Source: Panaeolus papilionaceus (taxonomy: Eukaryota; Basidiomycota; Agaricomycetes; Agaricales). From it: 64,000 bases of DNA. The notes under the pieces were generated by a model that saw nothing but the letters and a program-made list of their open reading frames with translations, was not told the origin of the DNA and made no database searches. The stretch lies in assembly GCA_015501605.1 (NCBI GenBank), contig JADNRZ010000007.1, positions 620,001-684,000 on the forward strand, in the 5' to 3' direction. Position 1 is the first letter of the stretch, and each line of letters starts with the position of its first letter. The translations under genes and the position numbers were made by a program. Positions 22,153 to 35,342 of this stretch are shown here, in pieces.

Positions 22153-25100
22153 ATGTCAACATCTATCACTGAAAAATCTCCTCCAGAGGCGCCATCAACT
22201 CTGGATCTTCCTTCGCTGTTGAAAAGCCTCAATCCTGCTCAGCTCGATGGCAAGTCGAAAAACTATAATCTGTATGCATGTCTAACGTGTTGTTTTAGCT
22301 GTGAAACATGACCCCTCTATTCCTCTACAAATTCTAGCTGGACCCGGGAGTGGAAAGACCAAGGTGAGAGCTTAGCATCTCCTGACTTCGACTCCTGTCA
22401 GTGCAAACTGCAAATTCATTCCAGGTTCTCACGTCAAGAATCATATATCTCATCAAAGAGATGTCCATTCCCGCACACTCGATATGCGCCGTCACATTTA
22501 CCAATAAGGCTGCCAATGAAATGCGAGAACGGCTTACAAAACTCATCGGTAAAGAAGAGACGCAGGCCCTCCAGTTAGGCACATTTCATGCACTATGTGC
22601 AAAATTCCTGCGAAAGCAGAGCAAATTGGCCGGCTTAAAGTCAAACTTTACAATTACAGATGCAGATGAAGGGTATGTCCTCTGTTTAGCTTCCACGATA
22701 TCTTTCCTGAGGTTGGTTTGTAGCAAAAGGATTGTTGCTGGATTGCTTAAATCCTATGACTCATACATGTCAAAGAATGACATCAAGCTCAACGAGAACG
22801 ACGTGATATCAAAGATTTCTCAGGCAAAGGCCCAGGGCTTGTCGGTATCACAATTGTTAGCGAAACTTGATAAGGAAGAGCACGATCGACCGCCACCACC
22901 AAGCAACGGTGAAGGAGGGCGGAAGAAGACTGGCAAGCGTATCACTGCAGAGATTTACGAAAAATACGAAAAGGCTCTGAAATCAAACAATGCGCTTGAC
23001 TTCGATGATCTCCTCGTATATGGAGTAAAGTTATTCAAATACAATCGCAACAGCGTCTCGTGGTGCAAGCATATCCTGGTCGACGAATTGTGCGCTACTC
23101 CCCATCTTCTTCACTCGTTATTGCCCTTAGCACCTTATTTAGCCAGGATACAAACGCGATGCAGTACAGCTTAATGAAGGCTATAGGGTTTAGGAACTGT
23201 GTCACCATTGTCGGCGATCCAGATCAGTCCAGTACGTTGTGCTACAAACCCTTTTCGGAATAACCAACGAATCCGCCGTTCTAGTTTATGGATGGCGTTC
23301 AGCTCAAGTGACCAATCTTGATGATATGTGCAGAGGTCAGTATAGTCACTCTATTGTCCATGTCGATTTAACCGACTGGCTTTATTTTAAGATTTTCCGG
23401 GTACTCACCAAATCTTTCTGGAACAAAATTATCGTTCTACGTCCTCAATCCTTAAAGCAAGTCTGGCGATTGTTGCTGAAGGTATTTTGCCCGAACCCTG
23501 TCGTTACTCCACCGTCCTTAAATATCTCCAGATAAAAACCGGATTGATAAATCTCTCCGTACCTCACATCCTTCGGGATTAATACCGGTCCTCCGAAAAT
23601 GCGATGGGGAAAAGGATGAAGCTGGTTACATTTCCTACGAAATTAAACGATGTGTCGCCAACATGGGAGGGGCACTGAAATGGGGCGATTTCGCGATACT
23701 CCGTTAGTGGTTTTCATTATCATTTGAAACAGGAGCTAATCTTGGCACTAGTCCGATTTAACGCCTTGTCACGTCCACTGGAAAACGCATTGCAAAAGCA
23801 AGGTATTCCGTGTAAAATTCTGGGTGGACATCGATTCTTTGAGCGAATGGAGGTGAGTTCCATGGATACGCTGCGGTTATGCTGTCTGAGCCATGTTTAG
23901 ATCAAAGACTTGTTGTCGTATATGCACCTAATAGACAACCCGAGCTTTGCACCCTCATTTTCGCGAGCTGCTAATGTTCCTCCGCGCGGTATAGGCGATA
24001 AGGTGCCTTTTGTGAAAGACTCCACCCCCTGTATACTGAAGCACTTGTCAGACATTGGAAGCGATTGCTGCTCGAGCGGAAAGTTTGAATGTATCTCACC
24101 TGGAGGTCGTCGAGAAGATAAAAGATTGCCGCATTCCGGACCTCAAGCCATCTATCAAGACGAAGATTGGTCCATTCGTCAAGGTAATTCGAACCTTGAG
24201 GGCAATGAATGACGAGGTACTTCCTTCTACCTCAAATGCACACAGAACCTGATAAGCATCAAAGGACGCTACACCTGCCGATATACTTCGCAGACTGATT
24301 GAATTGATCAAGTATGAGGACCATCTTAAAAAGATGGGAAAAGATTGGGAGGGTCGTTGGGAGAACGTGCAAGAACTAATCACCTTTGCAAACGAGGTCG
24401 AAGCAGAGGCACCGGCGGTTGACCCGACCTTAGATTCGGAGGAGAAAGCGGAGTCGTAAGCTACCCTGACTCTGGGTATTTTATTGTTCCAACTGACAGC
24501 AAACTGTCCAGGGAGCCAGCGTTACGTCGCTTTTTGCAGGTTTCCATGTTGGACACCGGTACAGAAAATGAATCTGAAGATGCTGCAAACGTTCGTCACT
24601 TTTGCTTTCAATAATTTGAGCCCCTTCTGACACTTCTCCTCAACTAGAAAGTTACAATCACGACCTGCCATGCTGCCAAAGGTCTGGAGTGGCCAGTCGT
24701 TCTCGTTCCGTCAGGTCAGAATTCATTGAATTGACATCTGCTAAAAATCAAACTCAGACAACGGTCTTTTCAGTGGAAGAGGGTACCTTCCCATTTTACC
24801 GGACAGAAGACACTGAAGAAGAAAGGTGCCTTTTAATTTCCCTGCTGCCAAAAGTGATTGTCTTATCTTTATATACCTAGACGTTTGCTATATGTCGCTT
24901 GCACTCGAGCACAAACCCTGCTCTATGTCACACATTGCAACAAGCGAGTAGTAGCAGGTTATACCAAGGAAAAGAAGCTTTCTGATTTCATTTCGAAACC
25001 GATGGTGAAGCATAAGGCAAGTCGATACGGATCGACCCTCGTATAGCTATGCTGAATATCCCTGTAGGGTCTCTTCACTTATGAATCCCCTCGTTTTAGC

Positions 25101-26092
25101 CCCCAAAATCGGGCAATCATTTCCCAAGTTCTCAATCGGCCGATAGTTGACGAGAAAGATGTAGAGAAACGGGTCACTGAATTGTGGGTTATCTTAAATC
25201 TACACAGGATATGATGCTGAGGATTGAATATAGCGAACAGAACGGCGACCCTGCTCACGCAATATATAGCAAAGCCAATAAGGTCCCTTGTCCCGCGTCC
25301 ATGAGCGGAGTAAATTCGTCGCAAGGAATGAGAACCCCAAATGCGTGTAAGTGACTTCTCTCGTTAAGTCACTCTCTAATTAGGAATTTGTAACCGGTCT
25401 TTCGTGCAGATGAAACTCCCACCATCGTTTCCGCAAGTCAAGTTCATGCGTCAATGTCAGGAGCGTACGCCAGCGGCTTTGGAGGCAGTCCGGGTTTTCA
25501 ACGACCTCAGGTTGCGGCCCCTGTCCCTGGAATGAACTACTATTCTGTCCCGGGCGCTTCCCTTGCCCCAGGTCCACAAGGGTCATATGGGCAGTTATTC
25601 GCTTATTCTCCCTTCCCCTCTTCTCAGCCACCCTTTGTGCCATCTGCTCCAATTTCTTCCGCGACCTCTGCACGACATGTGCAGCAATCTAATTTGGACG
25701 ATGCTGTGCGTGGTTCTGGATTCGCACCCAGTCCCCAACAAGGAAGTTCAGCCCAGTTCATGAAAACTACCAAAAGTGGCATGCACACGACGACGTCAGA
25801 GTGGATATACGATCAAAACAGGCCACCAAGCGAATCGAATGTGCAACGATTATCAGCGCCTGAGACTCGAACAACTACTGCAGGAGGCAAAAAAATTTGG
25901 CAAATTAATTACGGCACAAATCCCCAGCTTGGTCCACTGGCTCCGACAAGTTCTTTACCACCGAATGCCTCGTATCAAGCAATCCCTAATGGTGTGTCTG
26001 ACCTTCCAATCTCGAAAGAGACGATTCCGCGGACGGAGACTGACTTTGACATCACCCCAAAGATATTCCCCAGGCTGCAGCAAGCGGTGTAA
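22153..26092 (+). CDS. UvrD-family 3'-5' DNA helicase, Srs2-like
   Basis: Superfamily 1A helicase that unwinds DNA and, in Srs2, strips Rad51 filaments. All motifs are present across many introns. Walker A is QILAGPGSGKTKVLTSRIIY; motif Ia is CAVTFTNKAANEMRERL; Ib is LGTFHALCAKFLR. Motif II is VDEFQDTNAMQ (joined over the intron at about 23087) and motif III VGDPDQSIYGWRSAQ. Motif IV is FLEQNYRSTSSILKAS; V is ITTCHAAKGLEWPVV; VI is RRLLYVACTRAQTLLYVTHC. The C-terminal part, including SGAYASGFGGSPGFQRP, is long, Pro/Ser/Gln-rich and probably disordered. One intron (25017-25067) begins AAG|GCAAGT, a GC-AG intron; using it joins KHK to GLFTYESPRFSP. The ATG at 22153 starts MSTSITEKSPPEAP. Confidence 0.9.
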
Positions 26093-27577
26093 AGCGGCGA
26101 CTAGGAATGGGAACAAGGACAACAGGCTACACCAACACGAAGTTTAAAAAGTTCAAGCCGTCCGTTTAATCAGTCAGTCAGCACCAAACATTATTGTTAT
26201 TATTACACGTACAGGTATGTTGATCGCTTCACCCACTCCTTATCGTCTTCCCTGTACAATTCAATATCGCTGACGCGAGATTGCAGTCATACCAATCGTA
26301 TAGTTATTCACACCATGTCTGTAGCACATACACATGTTGTTAATCTGGAACAGGGGAACAGGGAGCATTTGCATTACAACATATTACATGTCGCAGTGCG
26401 AAGTTATGCGAAGCAACAGGGCACACAACATAGACAAGAAAGCAGTTAATCATTTGGATACTTCCAGTATTAAATATTCAGGAGTTGTACGAAACGTATA
26501 TCGGGCCGTTGAGTGAAGATTATCTCTGTCGTGGATGAGCGAAATATAGATAACCGGGTGAGTGTGAGAAATACTTTAACATTGATTAAGCTGACACTCC
26601 TCTCGGAGGCTTTGAAGGTATGAACAAGTGAGCTATTCGCAAGAGAGTGCACGATATTATAAGCAAGATCTACACGCTGGTCTAGGGTATTTTGACGTGG
26701 CTCCCTCCTTGTCTCCGAACGATTAGACGGATGGGAGAAAGGATCGGACAGACAGTACTGCATCTAGACAAAGGGAGCAAGCACAAAGGCTCACAAGTGA
26801 TTCAAGTATAGGGCACCACGGTTGTCATCTGAAAGGAAGAAGGATCAGTAAGAGGGAGTAAAAAAAGGTGGTGTTGACAAGACAAGAGGAATCAGCAGTC
26901 GAGGTGAGTATCCGCAGCTCCACTTGGGTGCATTGGTAGTCTAACATGCTATTGACTAGAAACATCATGATGATAAGATAAAATGTCATTGAAACGCTTA
27001 CAAGTTACACACAGACAAAAGAATGACAATATACAAAGGCAGACCATGGAAGGAAGAAAAAAAATTACTCTTGACGAGGGCGGGCGAAACTTCGGGAGAT
27101 GCCGAGGGTTGTAGCGGGTGTGTCGCTGTGTGTCGTCTTTGCCTCGTGTTAGCAGCGAGGCAAGTCGTACATGATCAGATTTGAATCCATGATGACCCAA
27201 ACTAAAGCGGATCCGGAATCTTGCTTGACCCATTCCCCTGTCCTTTTAAACTCTGATTTATAGATTATCGATACTGCAGCGTTTCGCTCGTCTATGATCC
27301 TTCCATAAATCACCACACAGGTCAATATATCTCACTTTCGCGGAAGAAGCACAAGGCTCGCCTCACATATAGTGTCCAACCGGTATCTCCGTTCCAGTGA
27401 CGCATTTTTTCCAAAACCGCCCAACAACCCATCTACCTCGTGAGTGACACACGCCATCTCCGTTCGCTTTTCGGCCCTTACTGATTTTGCTTAAACTCGT
27501 AGAAATTGCCCCTCTTATCTTCTCCAACCCTTACCTACCTTTGACCCCCTGCGTTCGTCTATCTTCACGACTTTCTA
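26093..27577. other. Intergenic, no gene seen
   Basis: Spacer of about 1.5 kb between the helicase 3' end and the HSP20 gene. Frames at 26470-26763 and 26949-27233 show no family features. The last 100 nt are pyrimidine-rich, like a promoter-leader region. No convincing heat-shock element was found. Confidence 0.5.
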
Positions 27578-28416
27578 ATGCACGGTAACAATCGCAACGA
27601 CGACAAGGCTATTCCTTCTCCTGTCACCCCTGCAGTTACTGGCATCGACTACCCAACTATTGACGACAACTCGACAGACTACGTTCCTCGTCGTACGCGC
27701 GGCTTTTATAGTCACCCTAACATTGCAGGTTCAACCCTCGATGATGTCGAACCACCAGCCGACGCGCGATCCCTCGATCAACTCTGGGGGAGTATCCGAC
27801 AGGAAAAGGAGAGGAGAATGGCCAAGGAGAAACCTAAAGTTCAGTCTCTGGAAGAGCTGACCCAGGAGCTTCGAGCGATGGAAATAGCCCCTATGCAGCG
27901 ACAAGCTACCTCTCCAGATGTTACCCCACCACCTGTTTCCGCTCCCAAATCGCCTAGGCGGCCGAAGTCCATGTAAGAGGTAGTCAAACATTCATTTGTA
28001 CGGCACGCTAACCTTGTCTGCGATGCAGTGCAAACTTCCGTGAGTCTACAGACGGACGAGAAATTGTAGCCACCTTCGATATTCCCAATGTATCGAAGGA
28101 CGACATACACATCAGCTTCCAGAAGGGAAAACTCATTCTTACTTGGGACGTTATCGAGGAGTCTCAGCAATGGCAACACGGGGTGCGAGAGAGGTCGCAC
28201 AAGTCGTATCATCGAACACTACCACTTCCGGAGGGCACGCGGGTCAGTCTGATTATCCCAACCGCTTGTACTTCACGTTACGTTTGTGCTTATGAGCTCT
28301 ACACCTGACAGTTTGAAGAAGTTCATGCCCAGATGTCCTCAAGAGGACTCGTCCTCAGATACCCAAACATGCGCTGCCTTCGCAAAACAGGCCACTCACG
28401 ATCTGGCGATACCTAA
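27578..28416 (+). CDS. Small heat shock protein (HSP20/alpha-crystallin domain)
   Basis: Holdase-type chaperone that binds unfolding proteins. About 130 residues of Pro/charged N-terminal region (MHGNNRNDDKAIPSP...) precede the domain. Exon 2 gives NFRESTDGREIVATFDIPNV, DDIHISFQKGKLILTWDVIE and HKSYHRTLPLPEGTR. Exon 3 gives FEEVHAQMSSRGLVLRYPNM. The pattern IPxVxKDDI ... RTxPLPEGT is the HSP20 signature of the mushroom type. There are two GT..AG introns; the second spans about 28243-28309. The stop is at 28414-28416, read in a different frame from the naive open frame. The short C-terminal tail is RCLRKTGHSRSGDT. Confidence 0.87.
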
Positions 28417-28870
28417 CTCGAAGCATCGATCACCTCAAGCATATGTAATCCGTAATTTATCGCATCTTTTGTTCACATTCTCTAGACTGTTGTCTCTTAG
28501 GGGTAACCTTATACTAACGATTAATTCTACACCGTCATGTATTTCCAACTTGCATCGTGGTCTTTCAACAAGGACGAAATAACATTCAAAAATTAACACA
28601 ACCAATCTCTATTGTCCCAGGGCGAGGATTAACTTCATTGAACTGCAACTTGGGAAATGAATTTCTCTAAATGGGTAAAATCGCGCAATGGGGCAGCCAG
28701 TTGTCTGTCGAGCACATTTTACTAAGTGTGTCAAGAATCTATGGACAATAACGACATGCAGCAACTACAATAACCTCAACAGGCGATATCCAGGCCAAAT
28801 TTTAAGTATTCCCGAGATTTAATCAAGGGCTGTTCCATTTCCAAACGACTTTAGCTTCCTCTGAACCCGA
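28417..28870. other. Intergenic between convergent genes
   Basis: 3' regions of the HSP20 gene (plus) and the unknown gene at 28871 (minus). Nothing else seen. Confidence 0.5.
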
Positions 28871-31078
28871 TTATTCATCAAACCTGAGAGTGCTACGCAT
28901 TCTGGGGTATTCATTTTCAATCTCATCAGGGCTGCTTTCTTTATATCTCTCGATCGAAGCCTTCGAGAACCCAGAAATAGGCGAGAGTTCAACAGATGGT
29001 CCTATTACGCATAAGAAAATGGGGTATTAGGTCGCGCTGCGGGCCAGAGATGTCACTCAACACCTTACCTGCGGGTCGAGCACGAGCTAATGGTTAGATG
29101 TTAAAATGTAATAGTCAGAGAGATGTGTTGACAGATAGAGACACATTGACGTTGCATTTACTTACCTCCACTAATATGCAACAAGCAGTGTCGCGTGATG
29201 TCAAGTCCCTTGCATCGAGGCTGACGATGACCATCCAGTTCGTCTTGATTTTCAGCCACAGAGCCTCGTTGAATTGCCTGCTGACAGTGTTCCATAAATG
29301 ATGCAAGGAGAACGGGTGGCTTTTTTGGCAACATATCGATGACCTGAGCCGTCTCTCCGCCGTAAAGATTCGTTGACAGATTATCATTGACCCCACGTTG
29401 CAACGTGTTTCTTGTCGTCTGTGGAGACTCGGACTGAACATAACGCATCCCCGTGCCTGACGAAGAATTATCGGATAATATATTGAAAACCGCATTATTC
29501 AGAGCTGAATTAAGCGAGGTGTGTTGGTGCTGATTACTGCCCACGAATTCTGAATCTGATAATCCTTGGGTATCGTTCTGTCGATTGAGCGAACCAGCAC
29601 AGCACTTTTGCATTCGTAAGGTAGCTGGCTCATCGATCGAATTTATGCTGATGCCTCCTTCCTTGTCCGATTCCTGTTTGCTCGATAATCTGCTATGTTT
29701 CGTATGTATTGATGACTCGGGGTTTAACCACGACCTTTGAAGAACTTTACCTTTTTAGCAAAACAGCTCCGCTTTCAATCGGAAGCAGATCGATGACGCC
29801 TCTTGAGGACAGCCTGTTTTCAGGTTTAGGTTTAGATGGTCCAACTCTGTTGCGCAGAATGAAATTAGACGAGGAGCCGCAGTTAGGTTGAGTTGCCACA
29901 TACACGGTCGATAAAAACATCCTTGTATACGATCTTTCTGCGTGCACAGCGTTTGTAAACGTCAAAGGTTGTCGATCATGAGATTGGAACTCAAAAGAGG
30001 AAGCGTTCCTGTTATTCTGGGGATGAGAACGACCACGTTGTGTCTTGGGTTGATCATTTTGTCTTTCCTGCTCGGCCTTATTTTGTTGCACGATATTCAC
30101 TGGCCATCGGTTTAACACACTTCCCATTTGAGCCCCGCTTTCTAGGTGCCTCGTTGGAAATGACACTGAAGCAGAGCGAATGGCCAGAGACCTGCGAGGG
30201 TTGACAAAAGCTCCTGTGGTTCGTTTACGTCCTTCGTGAGCAGCCGAGTCTAGGGGTACAAAGTAAAGCGGGGGACGATATGGGTGATCCGGATCATTGA
30301 GATCAATCAAGGATTCGTCAGGATGGCCATGGGTAAAGACAAGAGCTTCGAAAAGTCGCTCGTTCAACTTCTTTTTTGTTGCCGTTTTGCGCCTTCTTTT
30401 AGGCAGCCTTTTCTTTCCATGAGCATCAATAAATTCTTGACCAGGGACAGCTGTGTCTGTGTCTGTATCCGTGTCCGCAATCTCCGTATCTTCGTCCTCA
30501 TCCGGTACAGGGGAGGTCAACATGGTACGCCGAATGTTCCTTGAACGAAGCTGAATCAAATCCTCCTCTCCAATCTCTAGACTGGAATTTGTCCATGGCA
30601 TGCAGTCATTCACTGTGGAAAGCGTTTGCTTATTCACGCATACACCCGTAATGTGTCTGACGGGTTCACTTTTCCGGACGGGGTGTTTTGAGGCTAGATA
30701 ACGACGTTTCCGTTTGGAAACATATCGAGCCATTTTTAACACGCGATCGTTCTTCGTCGCAGCTGCAGAGAGGCGTAGAAAGTCTTCAACAGTCATTGGA
30801 GACGGCTCTCCATGAATTGAAGGACGAGAAACATTCAGGCGTTTGTCAAGACGTTGTCCAGGCTCTGGAGTTTTAGGACAGCCCAACGAAGAGGTAACAT
30901 CGTGACGAGGTGCTGAGAGGCCATTTCTGTCGGGCACTTCTAGCTGGGCTAAGTCATCGGATATAGCCAAAAGCATTGTTGCGTTTGGACGAGGTTCTAT
31001 CTGGCAGAGACCATTTTCGACAGCATTCAGGTGATCTTCCAGTACAGAAGTCAAGGCAGGGCCAGGACCAGCATGCAA
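28871..31078 (-). CDS. Unknown protein, basic and Ser-rich, probably nuclear
   Basis: I do not recognise the family. The main exon (about 31078 to 29750) encodes more than 400 residues. It has a basic run (ARYVSKRKRRYLASKHPVRK), an acidic DEDEDTEIAD followed by a TDTDTDT repeat, and a second basic run (GKKRLPKRRRKTATKKK). The basic runs look like nuclear localisation signals. A further exon (about 29613-29158) carries ASFMEHCQQAIQRG. A final exon reads GPSVELSPISGFSKASIERY and ends RSTLRFDE at 28871. No ATG precedes the frame within this exon before codon 35, so a small 5' exon is probably missing and the start given is approximate. Confidence 0.6.
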
Positions 31079-31621
31079 ATCAGAAGCAGTCTCGTCAAAG
31101 TTGGACGCATGGACAGAAGATACATAAAAGCCGAGGCACGGGTCAACAGCACGTCTCCGCCTTTTTCTTGATATCTATACATCGAATTCAATCATGAGTA
31201 GTGGATCGTTGAGTAGACCTTGTCCCGAGTCATTGACGTAAGAGAAACGAGCGCTGCATACCATAATATCAGACATGGCATGGGAATGCTGCTTTGGTTT
31301 ACAAGAGAAACGGACAGTCAAGCACTGTGTACAATGTACATTAGAATAAGTCAAAGCTAGTTTCAAGGGATTTAGGAATTTTGATAGAAGGCTACGGCTG
31401 ATGGCTGGTGATGATGATCAACTCGAAAGATGATTAGATTAGATCAGCATGTTCGAGGGTCTGATGACAGCAGACTACAAGTTGAACTAACGCTCAACCG
31501 TCATGTCATCTCCAATTCGAGTCTATTGCGGGATTCAATTCAATATACAACGTGGTTAAGAGATACTTGCTTAATCCCGTATAATCAAGTTACTCTGGGA
31601 GCCTTCGTTCATTGGCGTGAT
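31079..31621. promoter_or_regulatory. Region between two outward-reading genes
   Basis: Should hold the true first exon of the minus-strand unknown gene and the promoter of the plus-strand F-box gene. No element was resolved. Confidence 0.4.
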
Positions 31622-33342
31622 ATGCACATCCAACTTCCTTATGACATTTGGTTTACGATTTCCAAATACCTTTCTTCGGATGAATTAAAACGCTTATACT
31701 CAGTCAATAAAGCACTATTTTACATCTCCATGGATGAAAAATACAAAGCCGCTTCCATAGGGTCACTCTCTCAGAGTGATACGGCTCGGAGTCTTGTGAG
31801 GCTAATGTACGTTCCTAGACTTCTTGACCCCCTCAATTACTAAGACTGTCTATGGGCGGCGTTCCGTAGCGAACCTGACCTTGTTTCCCGTGTGCAGAAG
31901 TTGACGCTACAACCATCTCGCCTTTGCTGGTTGATTTATCAGACGAAGTCAAGGCAAAGGCTTCGAAATCGAGTCCATGACCTCAAGCACACACTCCTTC
32001 ACCTTTTAAGGAATCGTTCCCCGTCGGAAAGGAAAACGACTCGGAGCCTAAGTCTCACCAGCAAACAAGTACTGAGGAACCTCAATACAATCATGGCAGG
32101 CCTTACTGCTTTGAAATCACTGAAGATTGCATTATCAAGTTATGAGCACATCGGTTTTTCACCTGTCGACTTTCGCCTCCTCAAGGACTTCAACTACTTC
32201 CCTTTCGCAACTAACTTGCAGGAGCTCGACTTAACCTTGGCAGTAACGGACATCCCCTACATCCTATCCTCCTCGCATACGTACATTTCTACCACATCTG
32301 GTTCCGTTCAGATGTTTCCAAAGCTCGAAATATTGCGCCTGAACTTAGAATTGGAGAATAGGCAGCCAAGGGAGGATCTTCTCGTCGATAGTTCGCTTAT
32401 TTCCATTCTAAATGGATGTGGACAAAGTCTGCACACTCTTATACTCAACACGGGGAAGGGACTGGAGCCATCGACCGGTTTATTACAGCATTTATCACAA
32501 AACGGGACTATCTTCCCGTCCTTGTCGACACTGAGATTGCAGCAGTTCTATCGCCATACCGTTACAGACCTTTCCGGCTTGCACTCGTTTTTACAAACTC
32601 ATAAAACCTCCATCCGCAATTTTCAGCTTCATTTAACGGCTGACGTTGCTTTTGATGTCCCGCCTAGCACATCTTTTTGTGCACACCCTATGTTTACACA
32701 GATGAATCTTCCTCTACTTCATCACCTCGAAATGGGATTGTTCCAATTTCGGTCAGAGTATCTTCACAGTATGGTCCCATTCTTGACTAGGCCGCGGCAT
32801 TTGCGCTTTCTATCCATCGATTGCGGTCAGGTGCGATGGTCATTTACAGATCTTCAGACACTCCTTAATCAGTTGCAAACCCCTTCTCCGCTGCAATCCG
32901 GATTGGAATCACCACAACCTTCAAGAGGGCTAAGGCACTTGGAACTGTCCTCGGAGGTTCTTCGAGTTAGTGCTCTTGCCTTGCTACACAAAAACCTGAG
33001 CTGCCTGGAAGTCCTTCGGTTAAATTTCTACATCGTGGAACGTTGGCTTTGGTCGGTCTTCAAGCCGTACAAAGGTTCCGATGGTAACCCCACCTTAATT
33101 TTTTTTCAACTTAGGCAACTGCTAACGATATATCTATACAGTTTTGTTGCCACCTTGAAACCATTGACATATCTGATTGGACTTTGCGTTCATTCCATCT
33201 GAAGCCTCTTCAGCTCCTCATCAATTTTGACACACAAGAGTGCAAAGTAGCACTAGTAAAGGCTTTGCCTCGGGTTGAATCCTTTTGCGGAAGGTCGCCA
33301 GAAGAATTTGTGAATACGAAAGATATGATAATATTCATGTAG
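31622..33342 (+). CDS. F-box-like protein with leucine-rich C-terminal region, copy 1
   Basis: Probable substrate adaptor of an SCF ubiquitin ligase. The F-box-like start reads MHIQLPYDIWFTISKYLSSD. Intron 1 (GTACGT..GTAG, about 31808-31870) joins RLI to EPDLVSRVQKLTL. The body has LRR-like steps: LQELDLTLAVTDIP, FPKLEILRLNLELE, LSTLRLQQFYRH and LRFLSIDCGQVRWS. A last intron near 33080-33141 changes frame and gives FCCHLETIDISDWTLRSFHL ... ESFCGRSPEEF with the stop at 33340-33342. It is a tandem paralogue of the gene at 33647, with the same intron positions. Confidence 0.78.
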
Positions 33343-33646
33343 GATGGTACCAGATAACAATATATTTGGAATCACGTTTGCTGTATGCCTAGATATTGTA
33401 CGAAGACGAAGTAGGTTGGAAAATGAGCAGTAAAATCAATGATGTGCTTGTGGCGATTGGATTAAGCGAGGTTCAATCAACAGTGAACACTCTCACCCAC
33501 TCTCAACCCCAGCCAATTTAAGTGCATTGCGGCGCCAACCTTATGTCAACGTCTAAGCCCAATCACGCGCAGAATATTTCCTACCTTAAACCATTCATTA
33601 AACGCGCTTTATACGGTCCTAATCAGCTCAGACGACGCGAATCATC
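33343..33646. other. Spacer between tandem F-box genes
   Basis: A 304-nt spacer holding the 3' end of copy 1 and the promoter of copy 2. No clear TATA box. Confidence 0.45.
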
Positions 33647-35342
33647 ATGCGAGCACAACTTCCGTACGATGTCTGGCTTATGATTTCCAAGCTACTCTCC
33701 TCGGATGAGACACAACGTCTGTATCCAGTCAACCAAGCATTGTATCACATATCTATGGATGCGAGATATAAAACTTCTTTTATTGGGTCTCTCTTGCAAA
33801 GTGATACAACTCGAAGTTTTACGAGGTTAATGTACGTGGCTCGACTGCTCATTTCAGCAATCAAGGTACTCACTTTGGATGCTGCTCATTAGCGAACCAG
33901 ACCTCGCCGCTCGTGTGCGAACAATGACTCTACTCCCAGGTCGTGTTTGTCACGCTATTCATCAACAAGCCGCAAGGCAACCCGAGAGCAAGTTCCTGAA
34001 CAAAGTCAACGACATCAAGGCGGCTCTTCAACGTACGGTCAATAAGCACCCAAGAGGGAAAGCGAGTCAGACAACGATCCAGAGGCTCTCTGCGAAACAA
34101 ATACTGTCCAATCTCAACACGATTATTGGGGGGCTTATTTCTTTGACCGTGTTGAAGGTTGTGATATCTCCAGGGGACCGTCTGTACTTTTCTCGTGTTG
34201 ACTTGCGCCTCTTCAATTGCACCCCCTTTGCGGCAACCCTGAAGGAGCTTGACTTGAAGGTGTCAGTCGAGGACCTTCCTGGCATCCTGGTCCCAAGCAC
34301 TCCTCATTCCAGTGACCCAGTAATATTTCCAAACCTTGAAATATTATGCTTAACTTTGGAACTGGAGCATAAGCACTCAACTGAAGACCCCCTCACCACA
34401 GGTCTACTTGCCTCGTTCTTGAATGGGTGTCGACGAAATCTATACACTATCTCACTCATCACAGGAAAGGCCCTCAACCCAGCTACAGGCTTATTACACC
34501 AAATCTCACAAAACGGCGCGACATTTCCGTTGCTGACGACGTTGAGGCTGCAACAGTACTATCGAACAGCAGTTGCAGATCTCTCTGGACTTTACTCGTT
34601 TTTAAAGGCTCATCACAAATTTATCCGCCATTTGCAGCTTCGCTTGACCGTCGAAGTAGCTGCTGAGATTCCATCTGGCGCAGCCTTCTTTGCACATCCG
34701 ATTTTTACTCAAGTAGCCCTGTCGTCTCTGGAGTATCTCGAGATGGAATTTTATCATTTTCCATCTGACTATCTCCCCAGCATGGTCCCATTTTTGAACA
34801 GGTGCCGCCCTCTGCGCTATCTAGCCATTGATTGCGGTAGATCGCGGTGGTCGTATGCGAATCTTGAAACACTCGCTCAAGGGTTACAATTGACACGGCC
34901 CCTGGGATCTCTCCAACACAGTGTAAACTCACGAGGACTAAGGCACTTGGAATTGACCTTGGAGTTTTTCCAAGCCGACGTTCTTGCCTTGCTATGCAAA
35001 TTTCTATGTCACCTTGAAGTTCTTCGGTTAAACTTCTTCACCATAGAGCCTGTAGGCTATGGCCTGAATCTACAGGGTTTGCGGGTCCCATTGGTGAGCT
35101 CTAATTTTATACATACGACAATTTATTTATTTAGGGCAACTGAAATTAAATTTAGTTTGGTTGCGAGCTCGAAAGGGCAGATATATCCGAATGGACTTTG
35201 CATACACTCCATTTGAAGCCTCTCCACCTCATCAATTCCAACAGACATGAATGCAAGACAGCACTAGTTAAAGCCCTTCCAAGAGTAAAATCATTTTGCG
35301 GACGGACCCCGGAGGATTATGCAAACACGACCGATTTCGTAT
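33647..35342 (+). CDS. F-box-like protein with leucine-rich C-terminal region, copy 2
   Basis: Paralogue of the preceding gene over its whole length. It starts MRAQLPYDVWLMISKLLSSD. Intron 1 (about 33832-33893) joins RLI to EPDLAARVRTMTL. Matching LRR-like steps are LKELDLKVSVEDLPG, FPNLEILCLTLELEH, LTTLRLQQYYRT and LRYLAIDCGRSRWS. The last intron ends at the AG before TTTGGTTGCG (about 35152) and gives FGCELERADISEWTLHTLHL ... KSFCGRTPEDYANT with the stop at 35340-35342. The spliced 3' end is supported by its match to copy 1; the unspliced frame stops earlier at 35216. The leucine-rich parts have diverged more than the F-box start. Confidence 0.78.
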
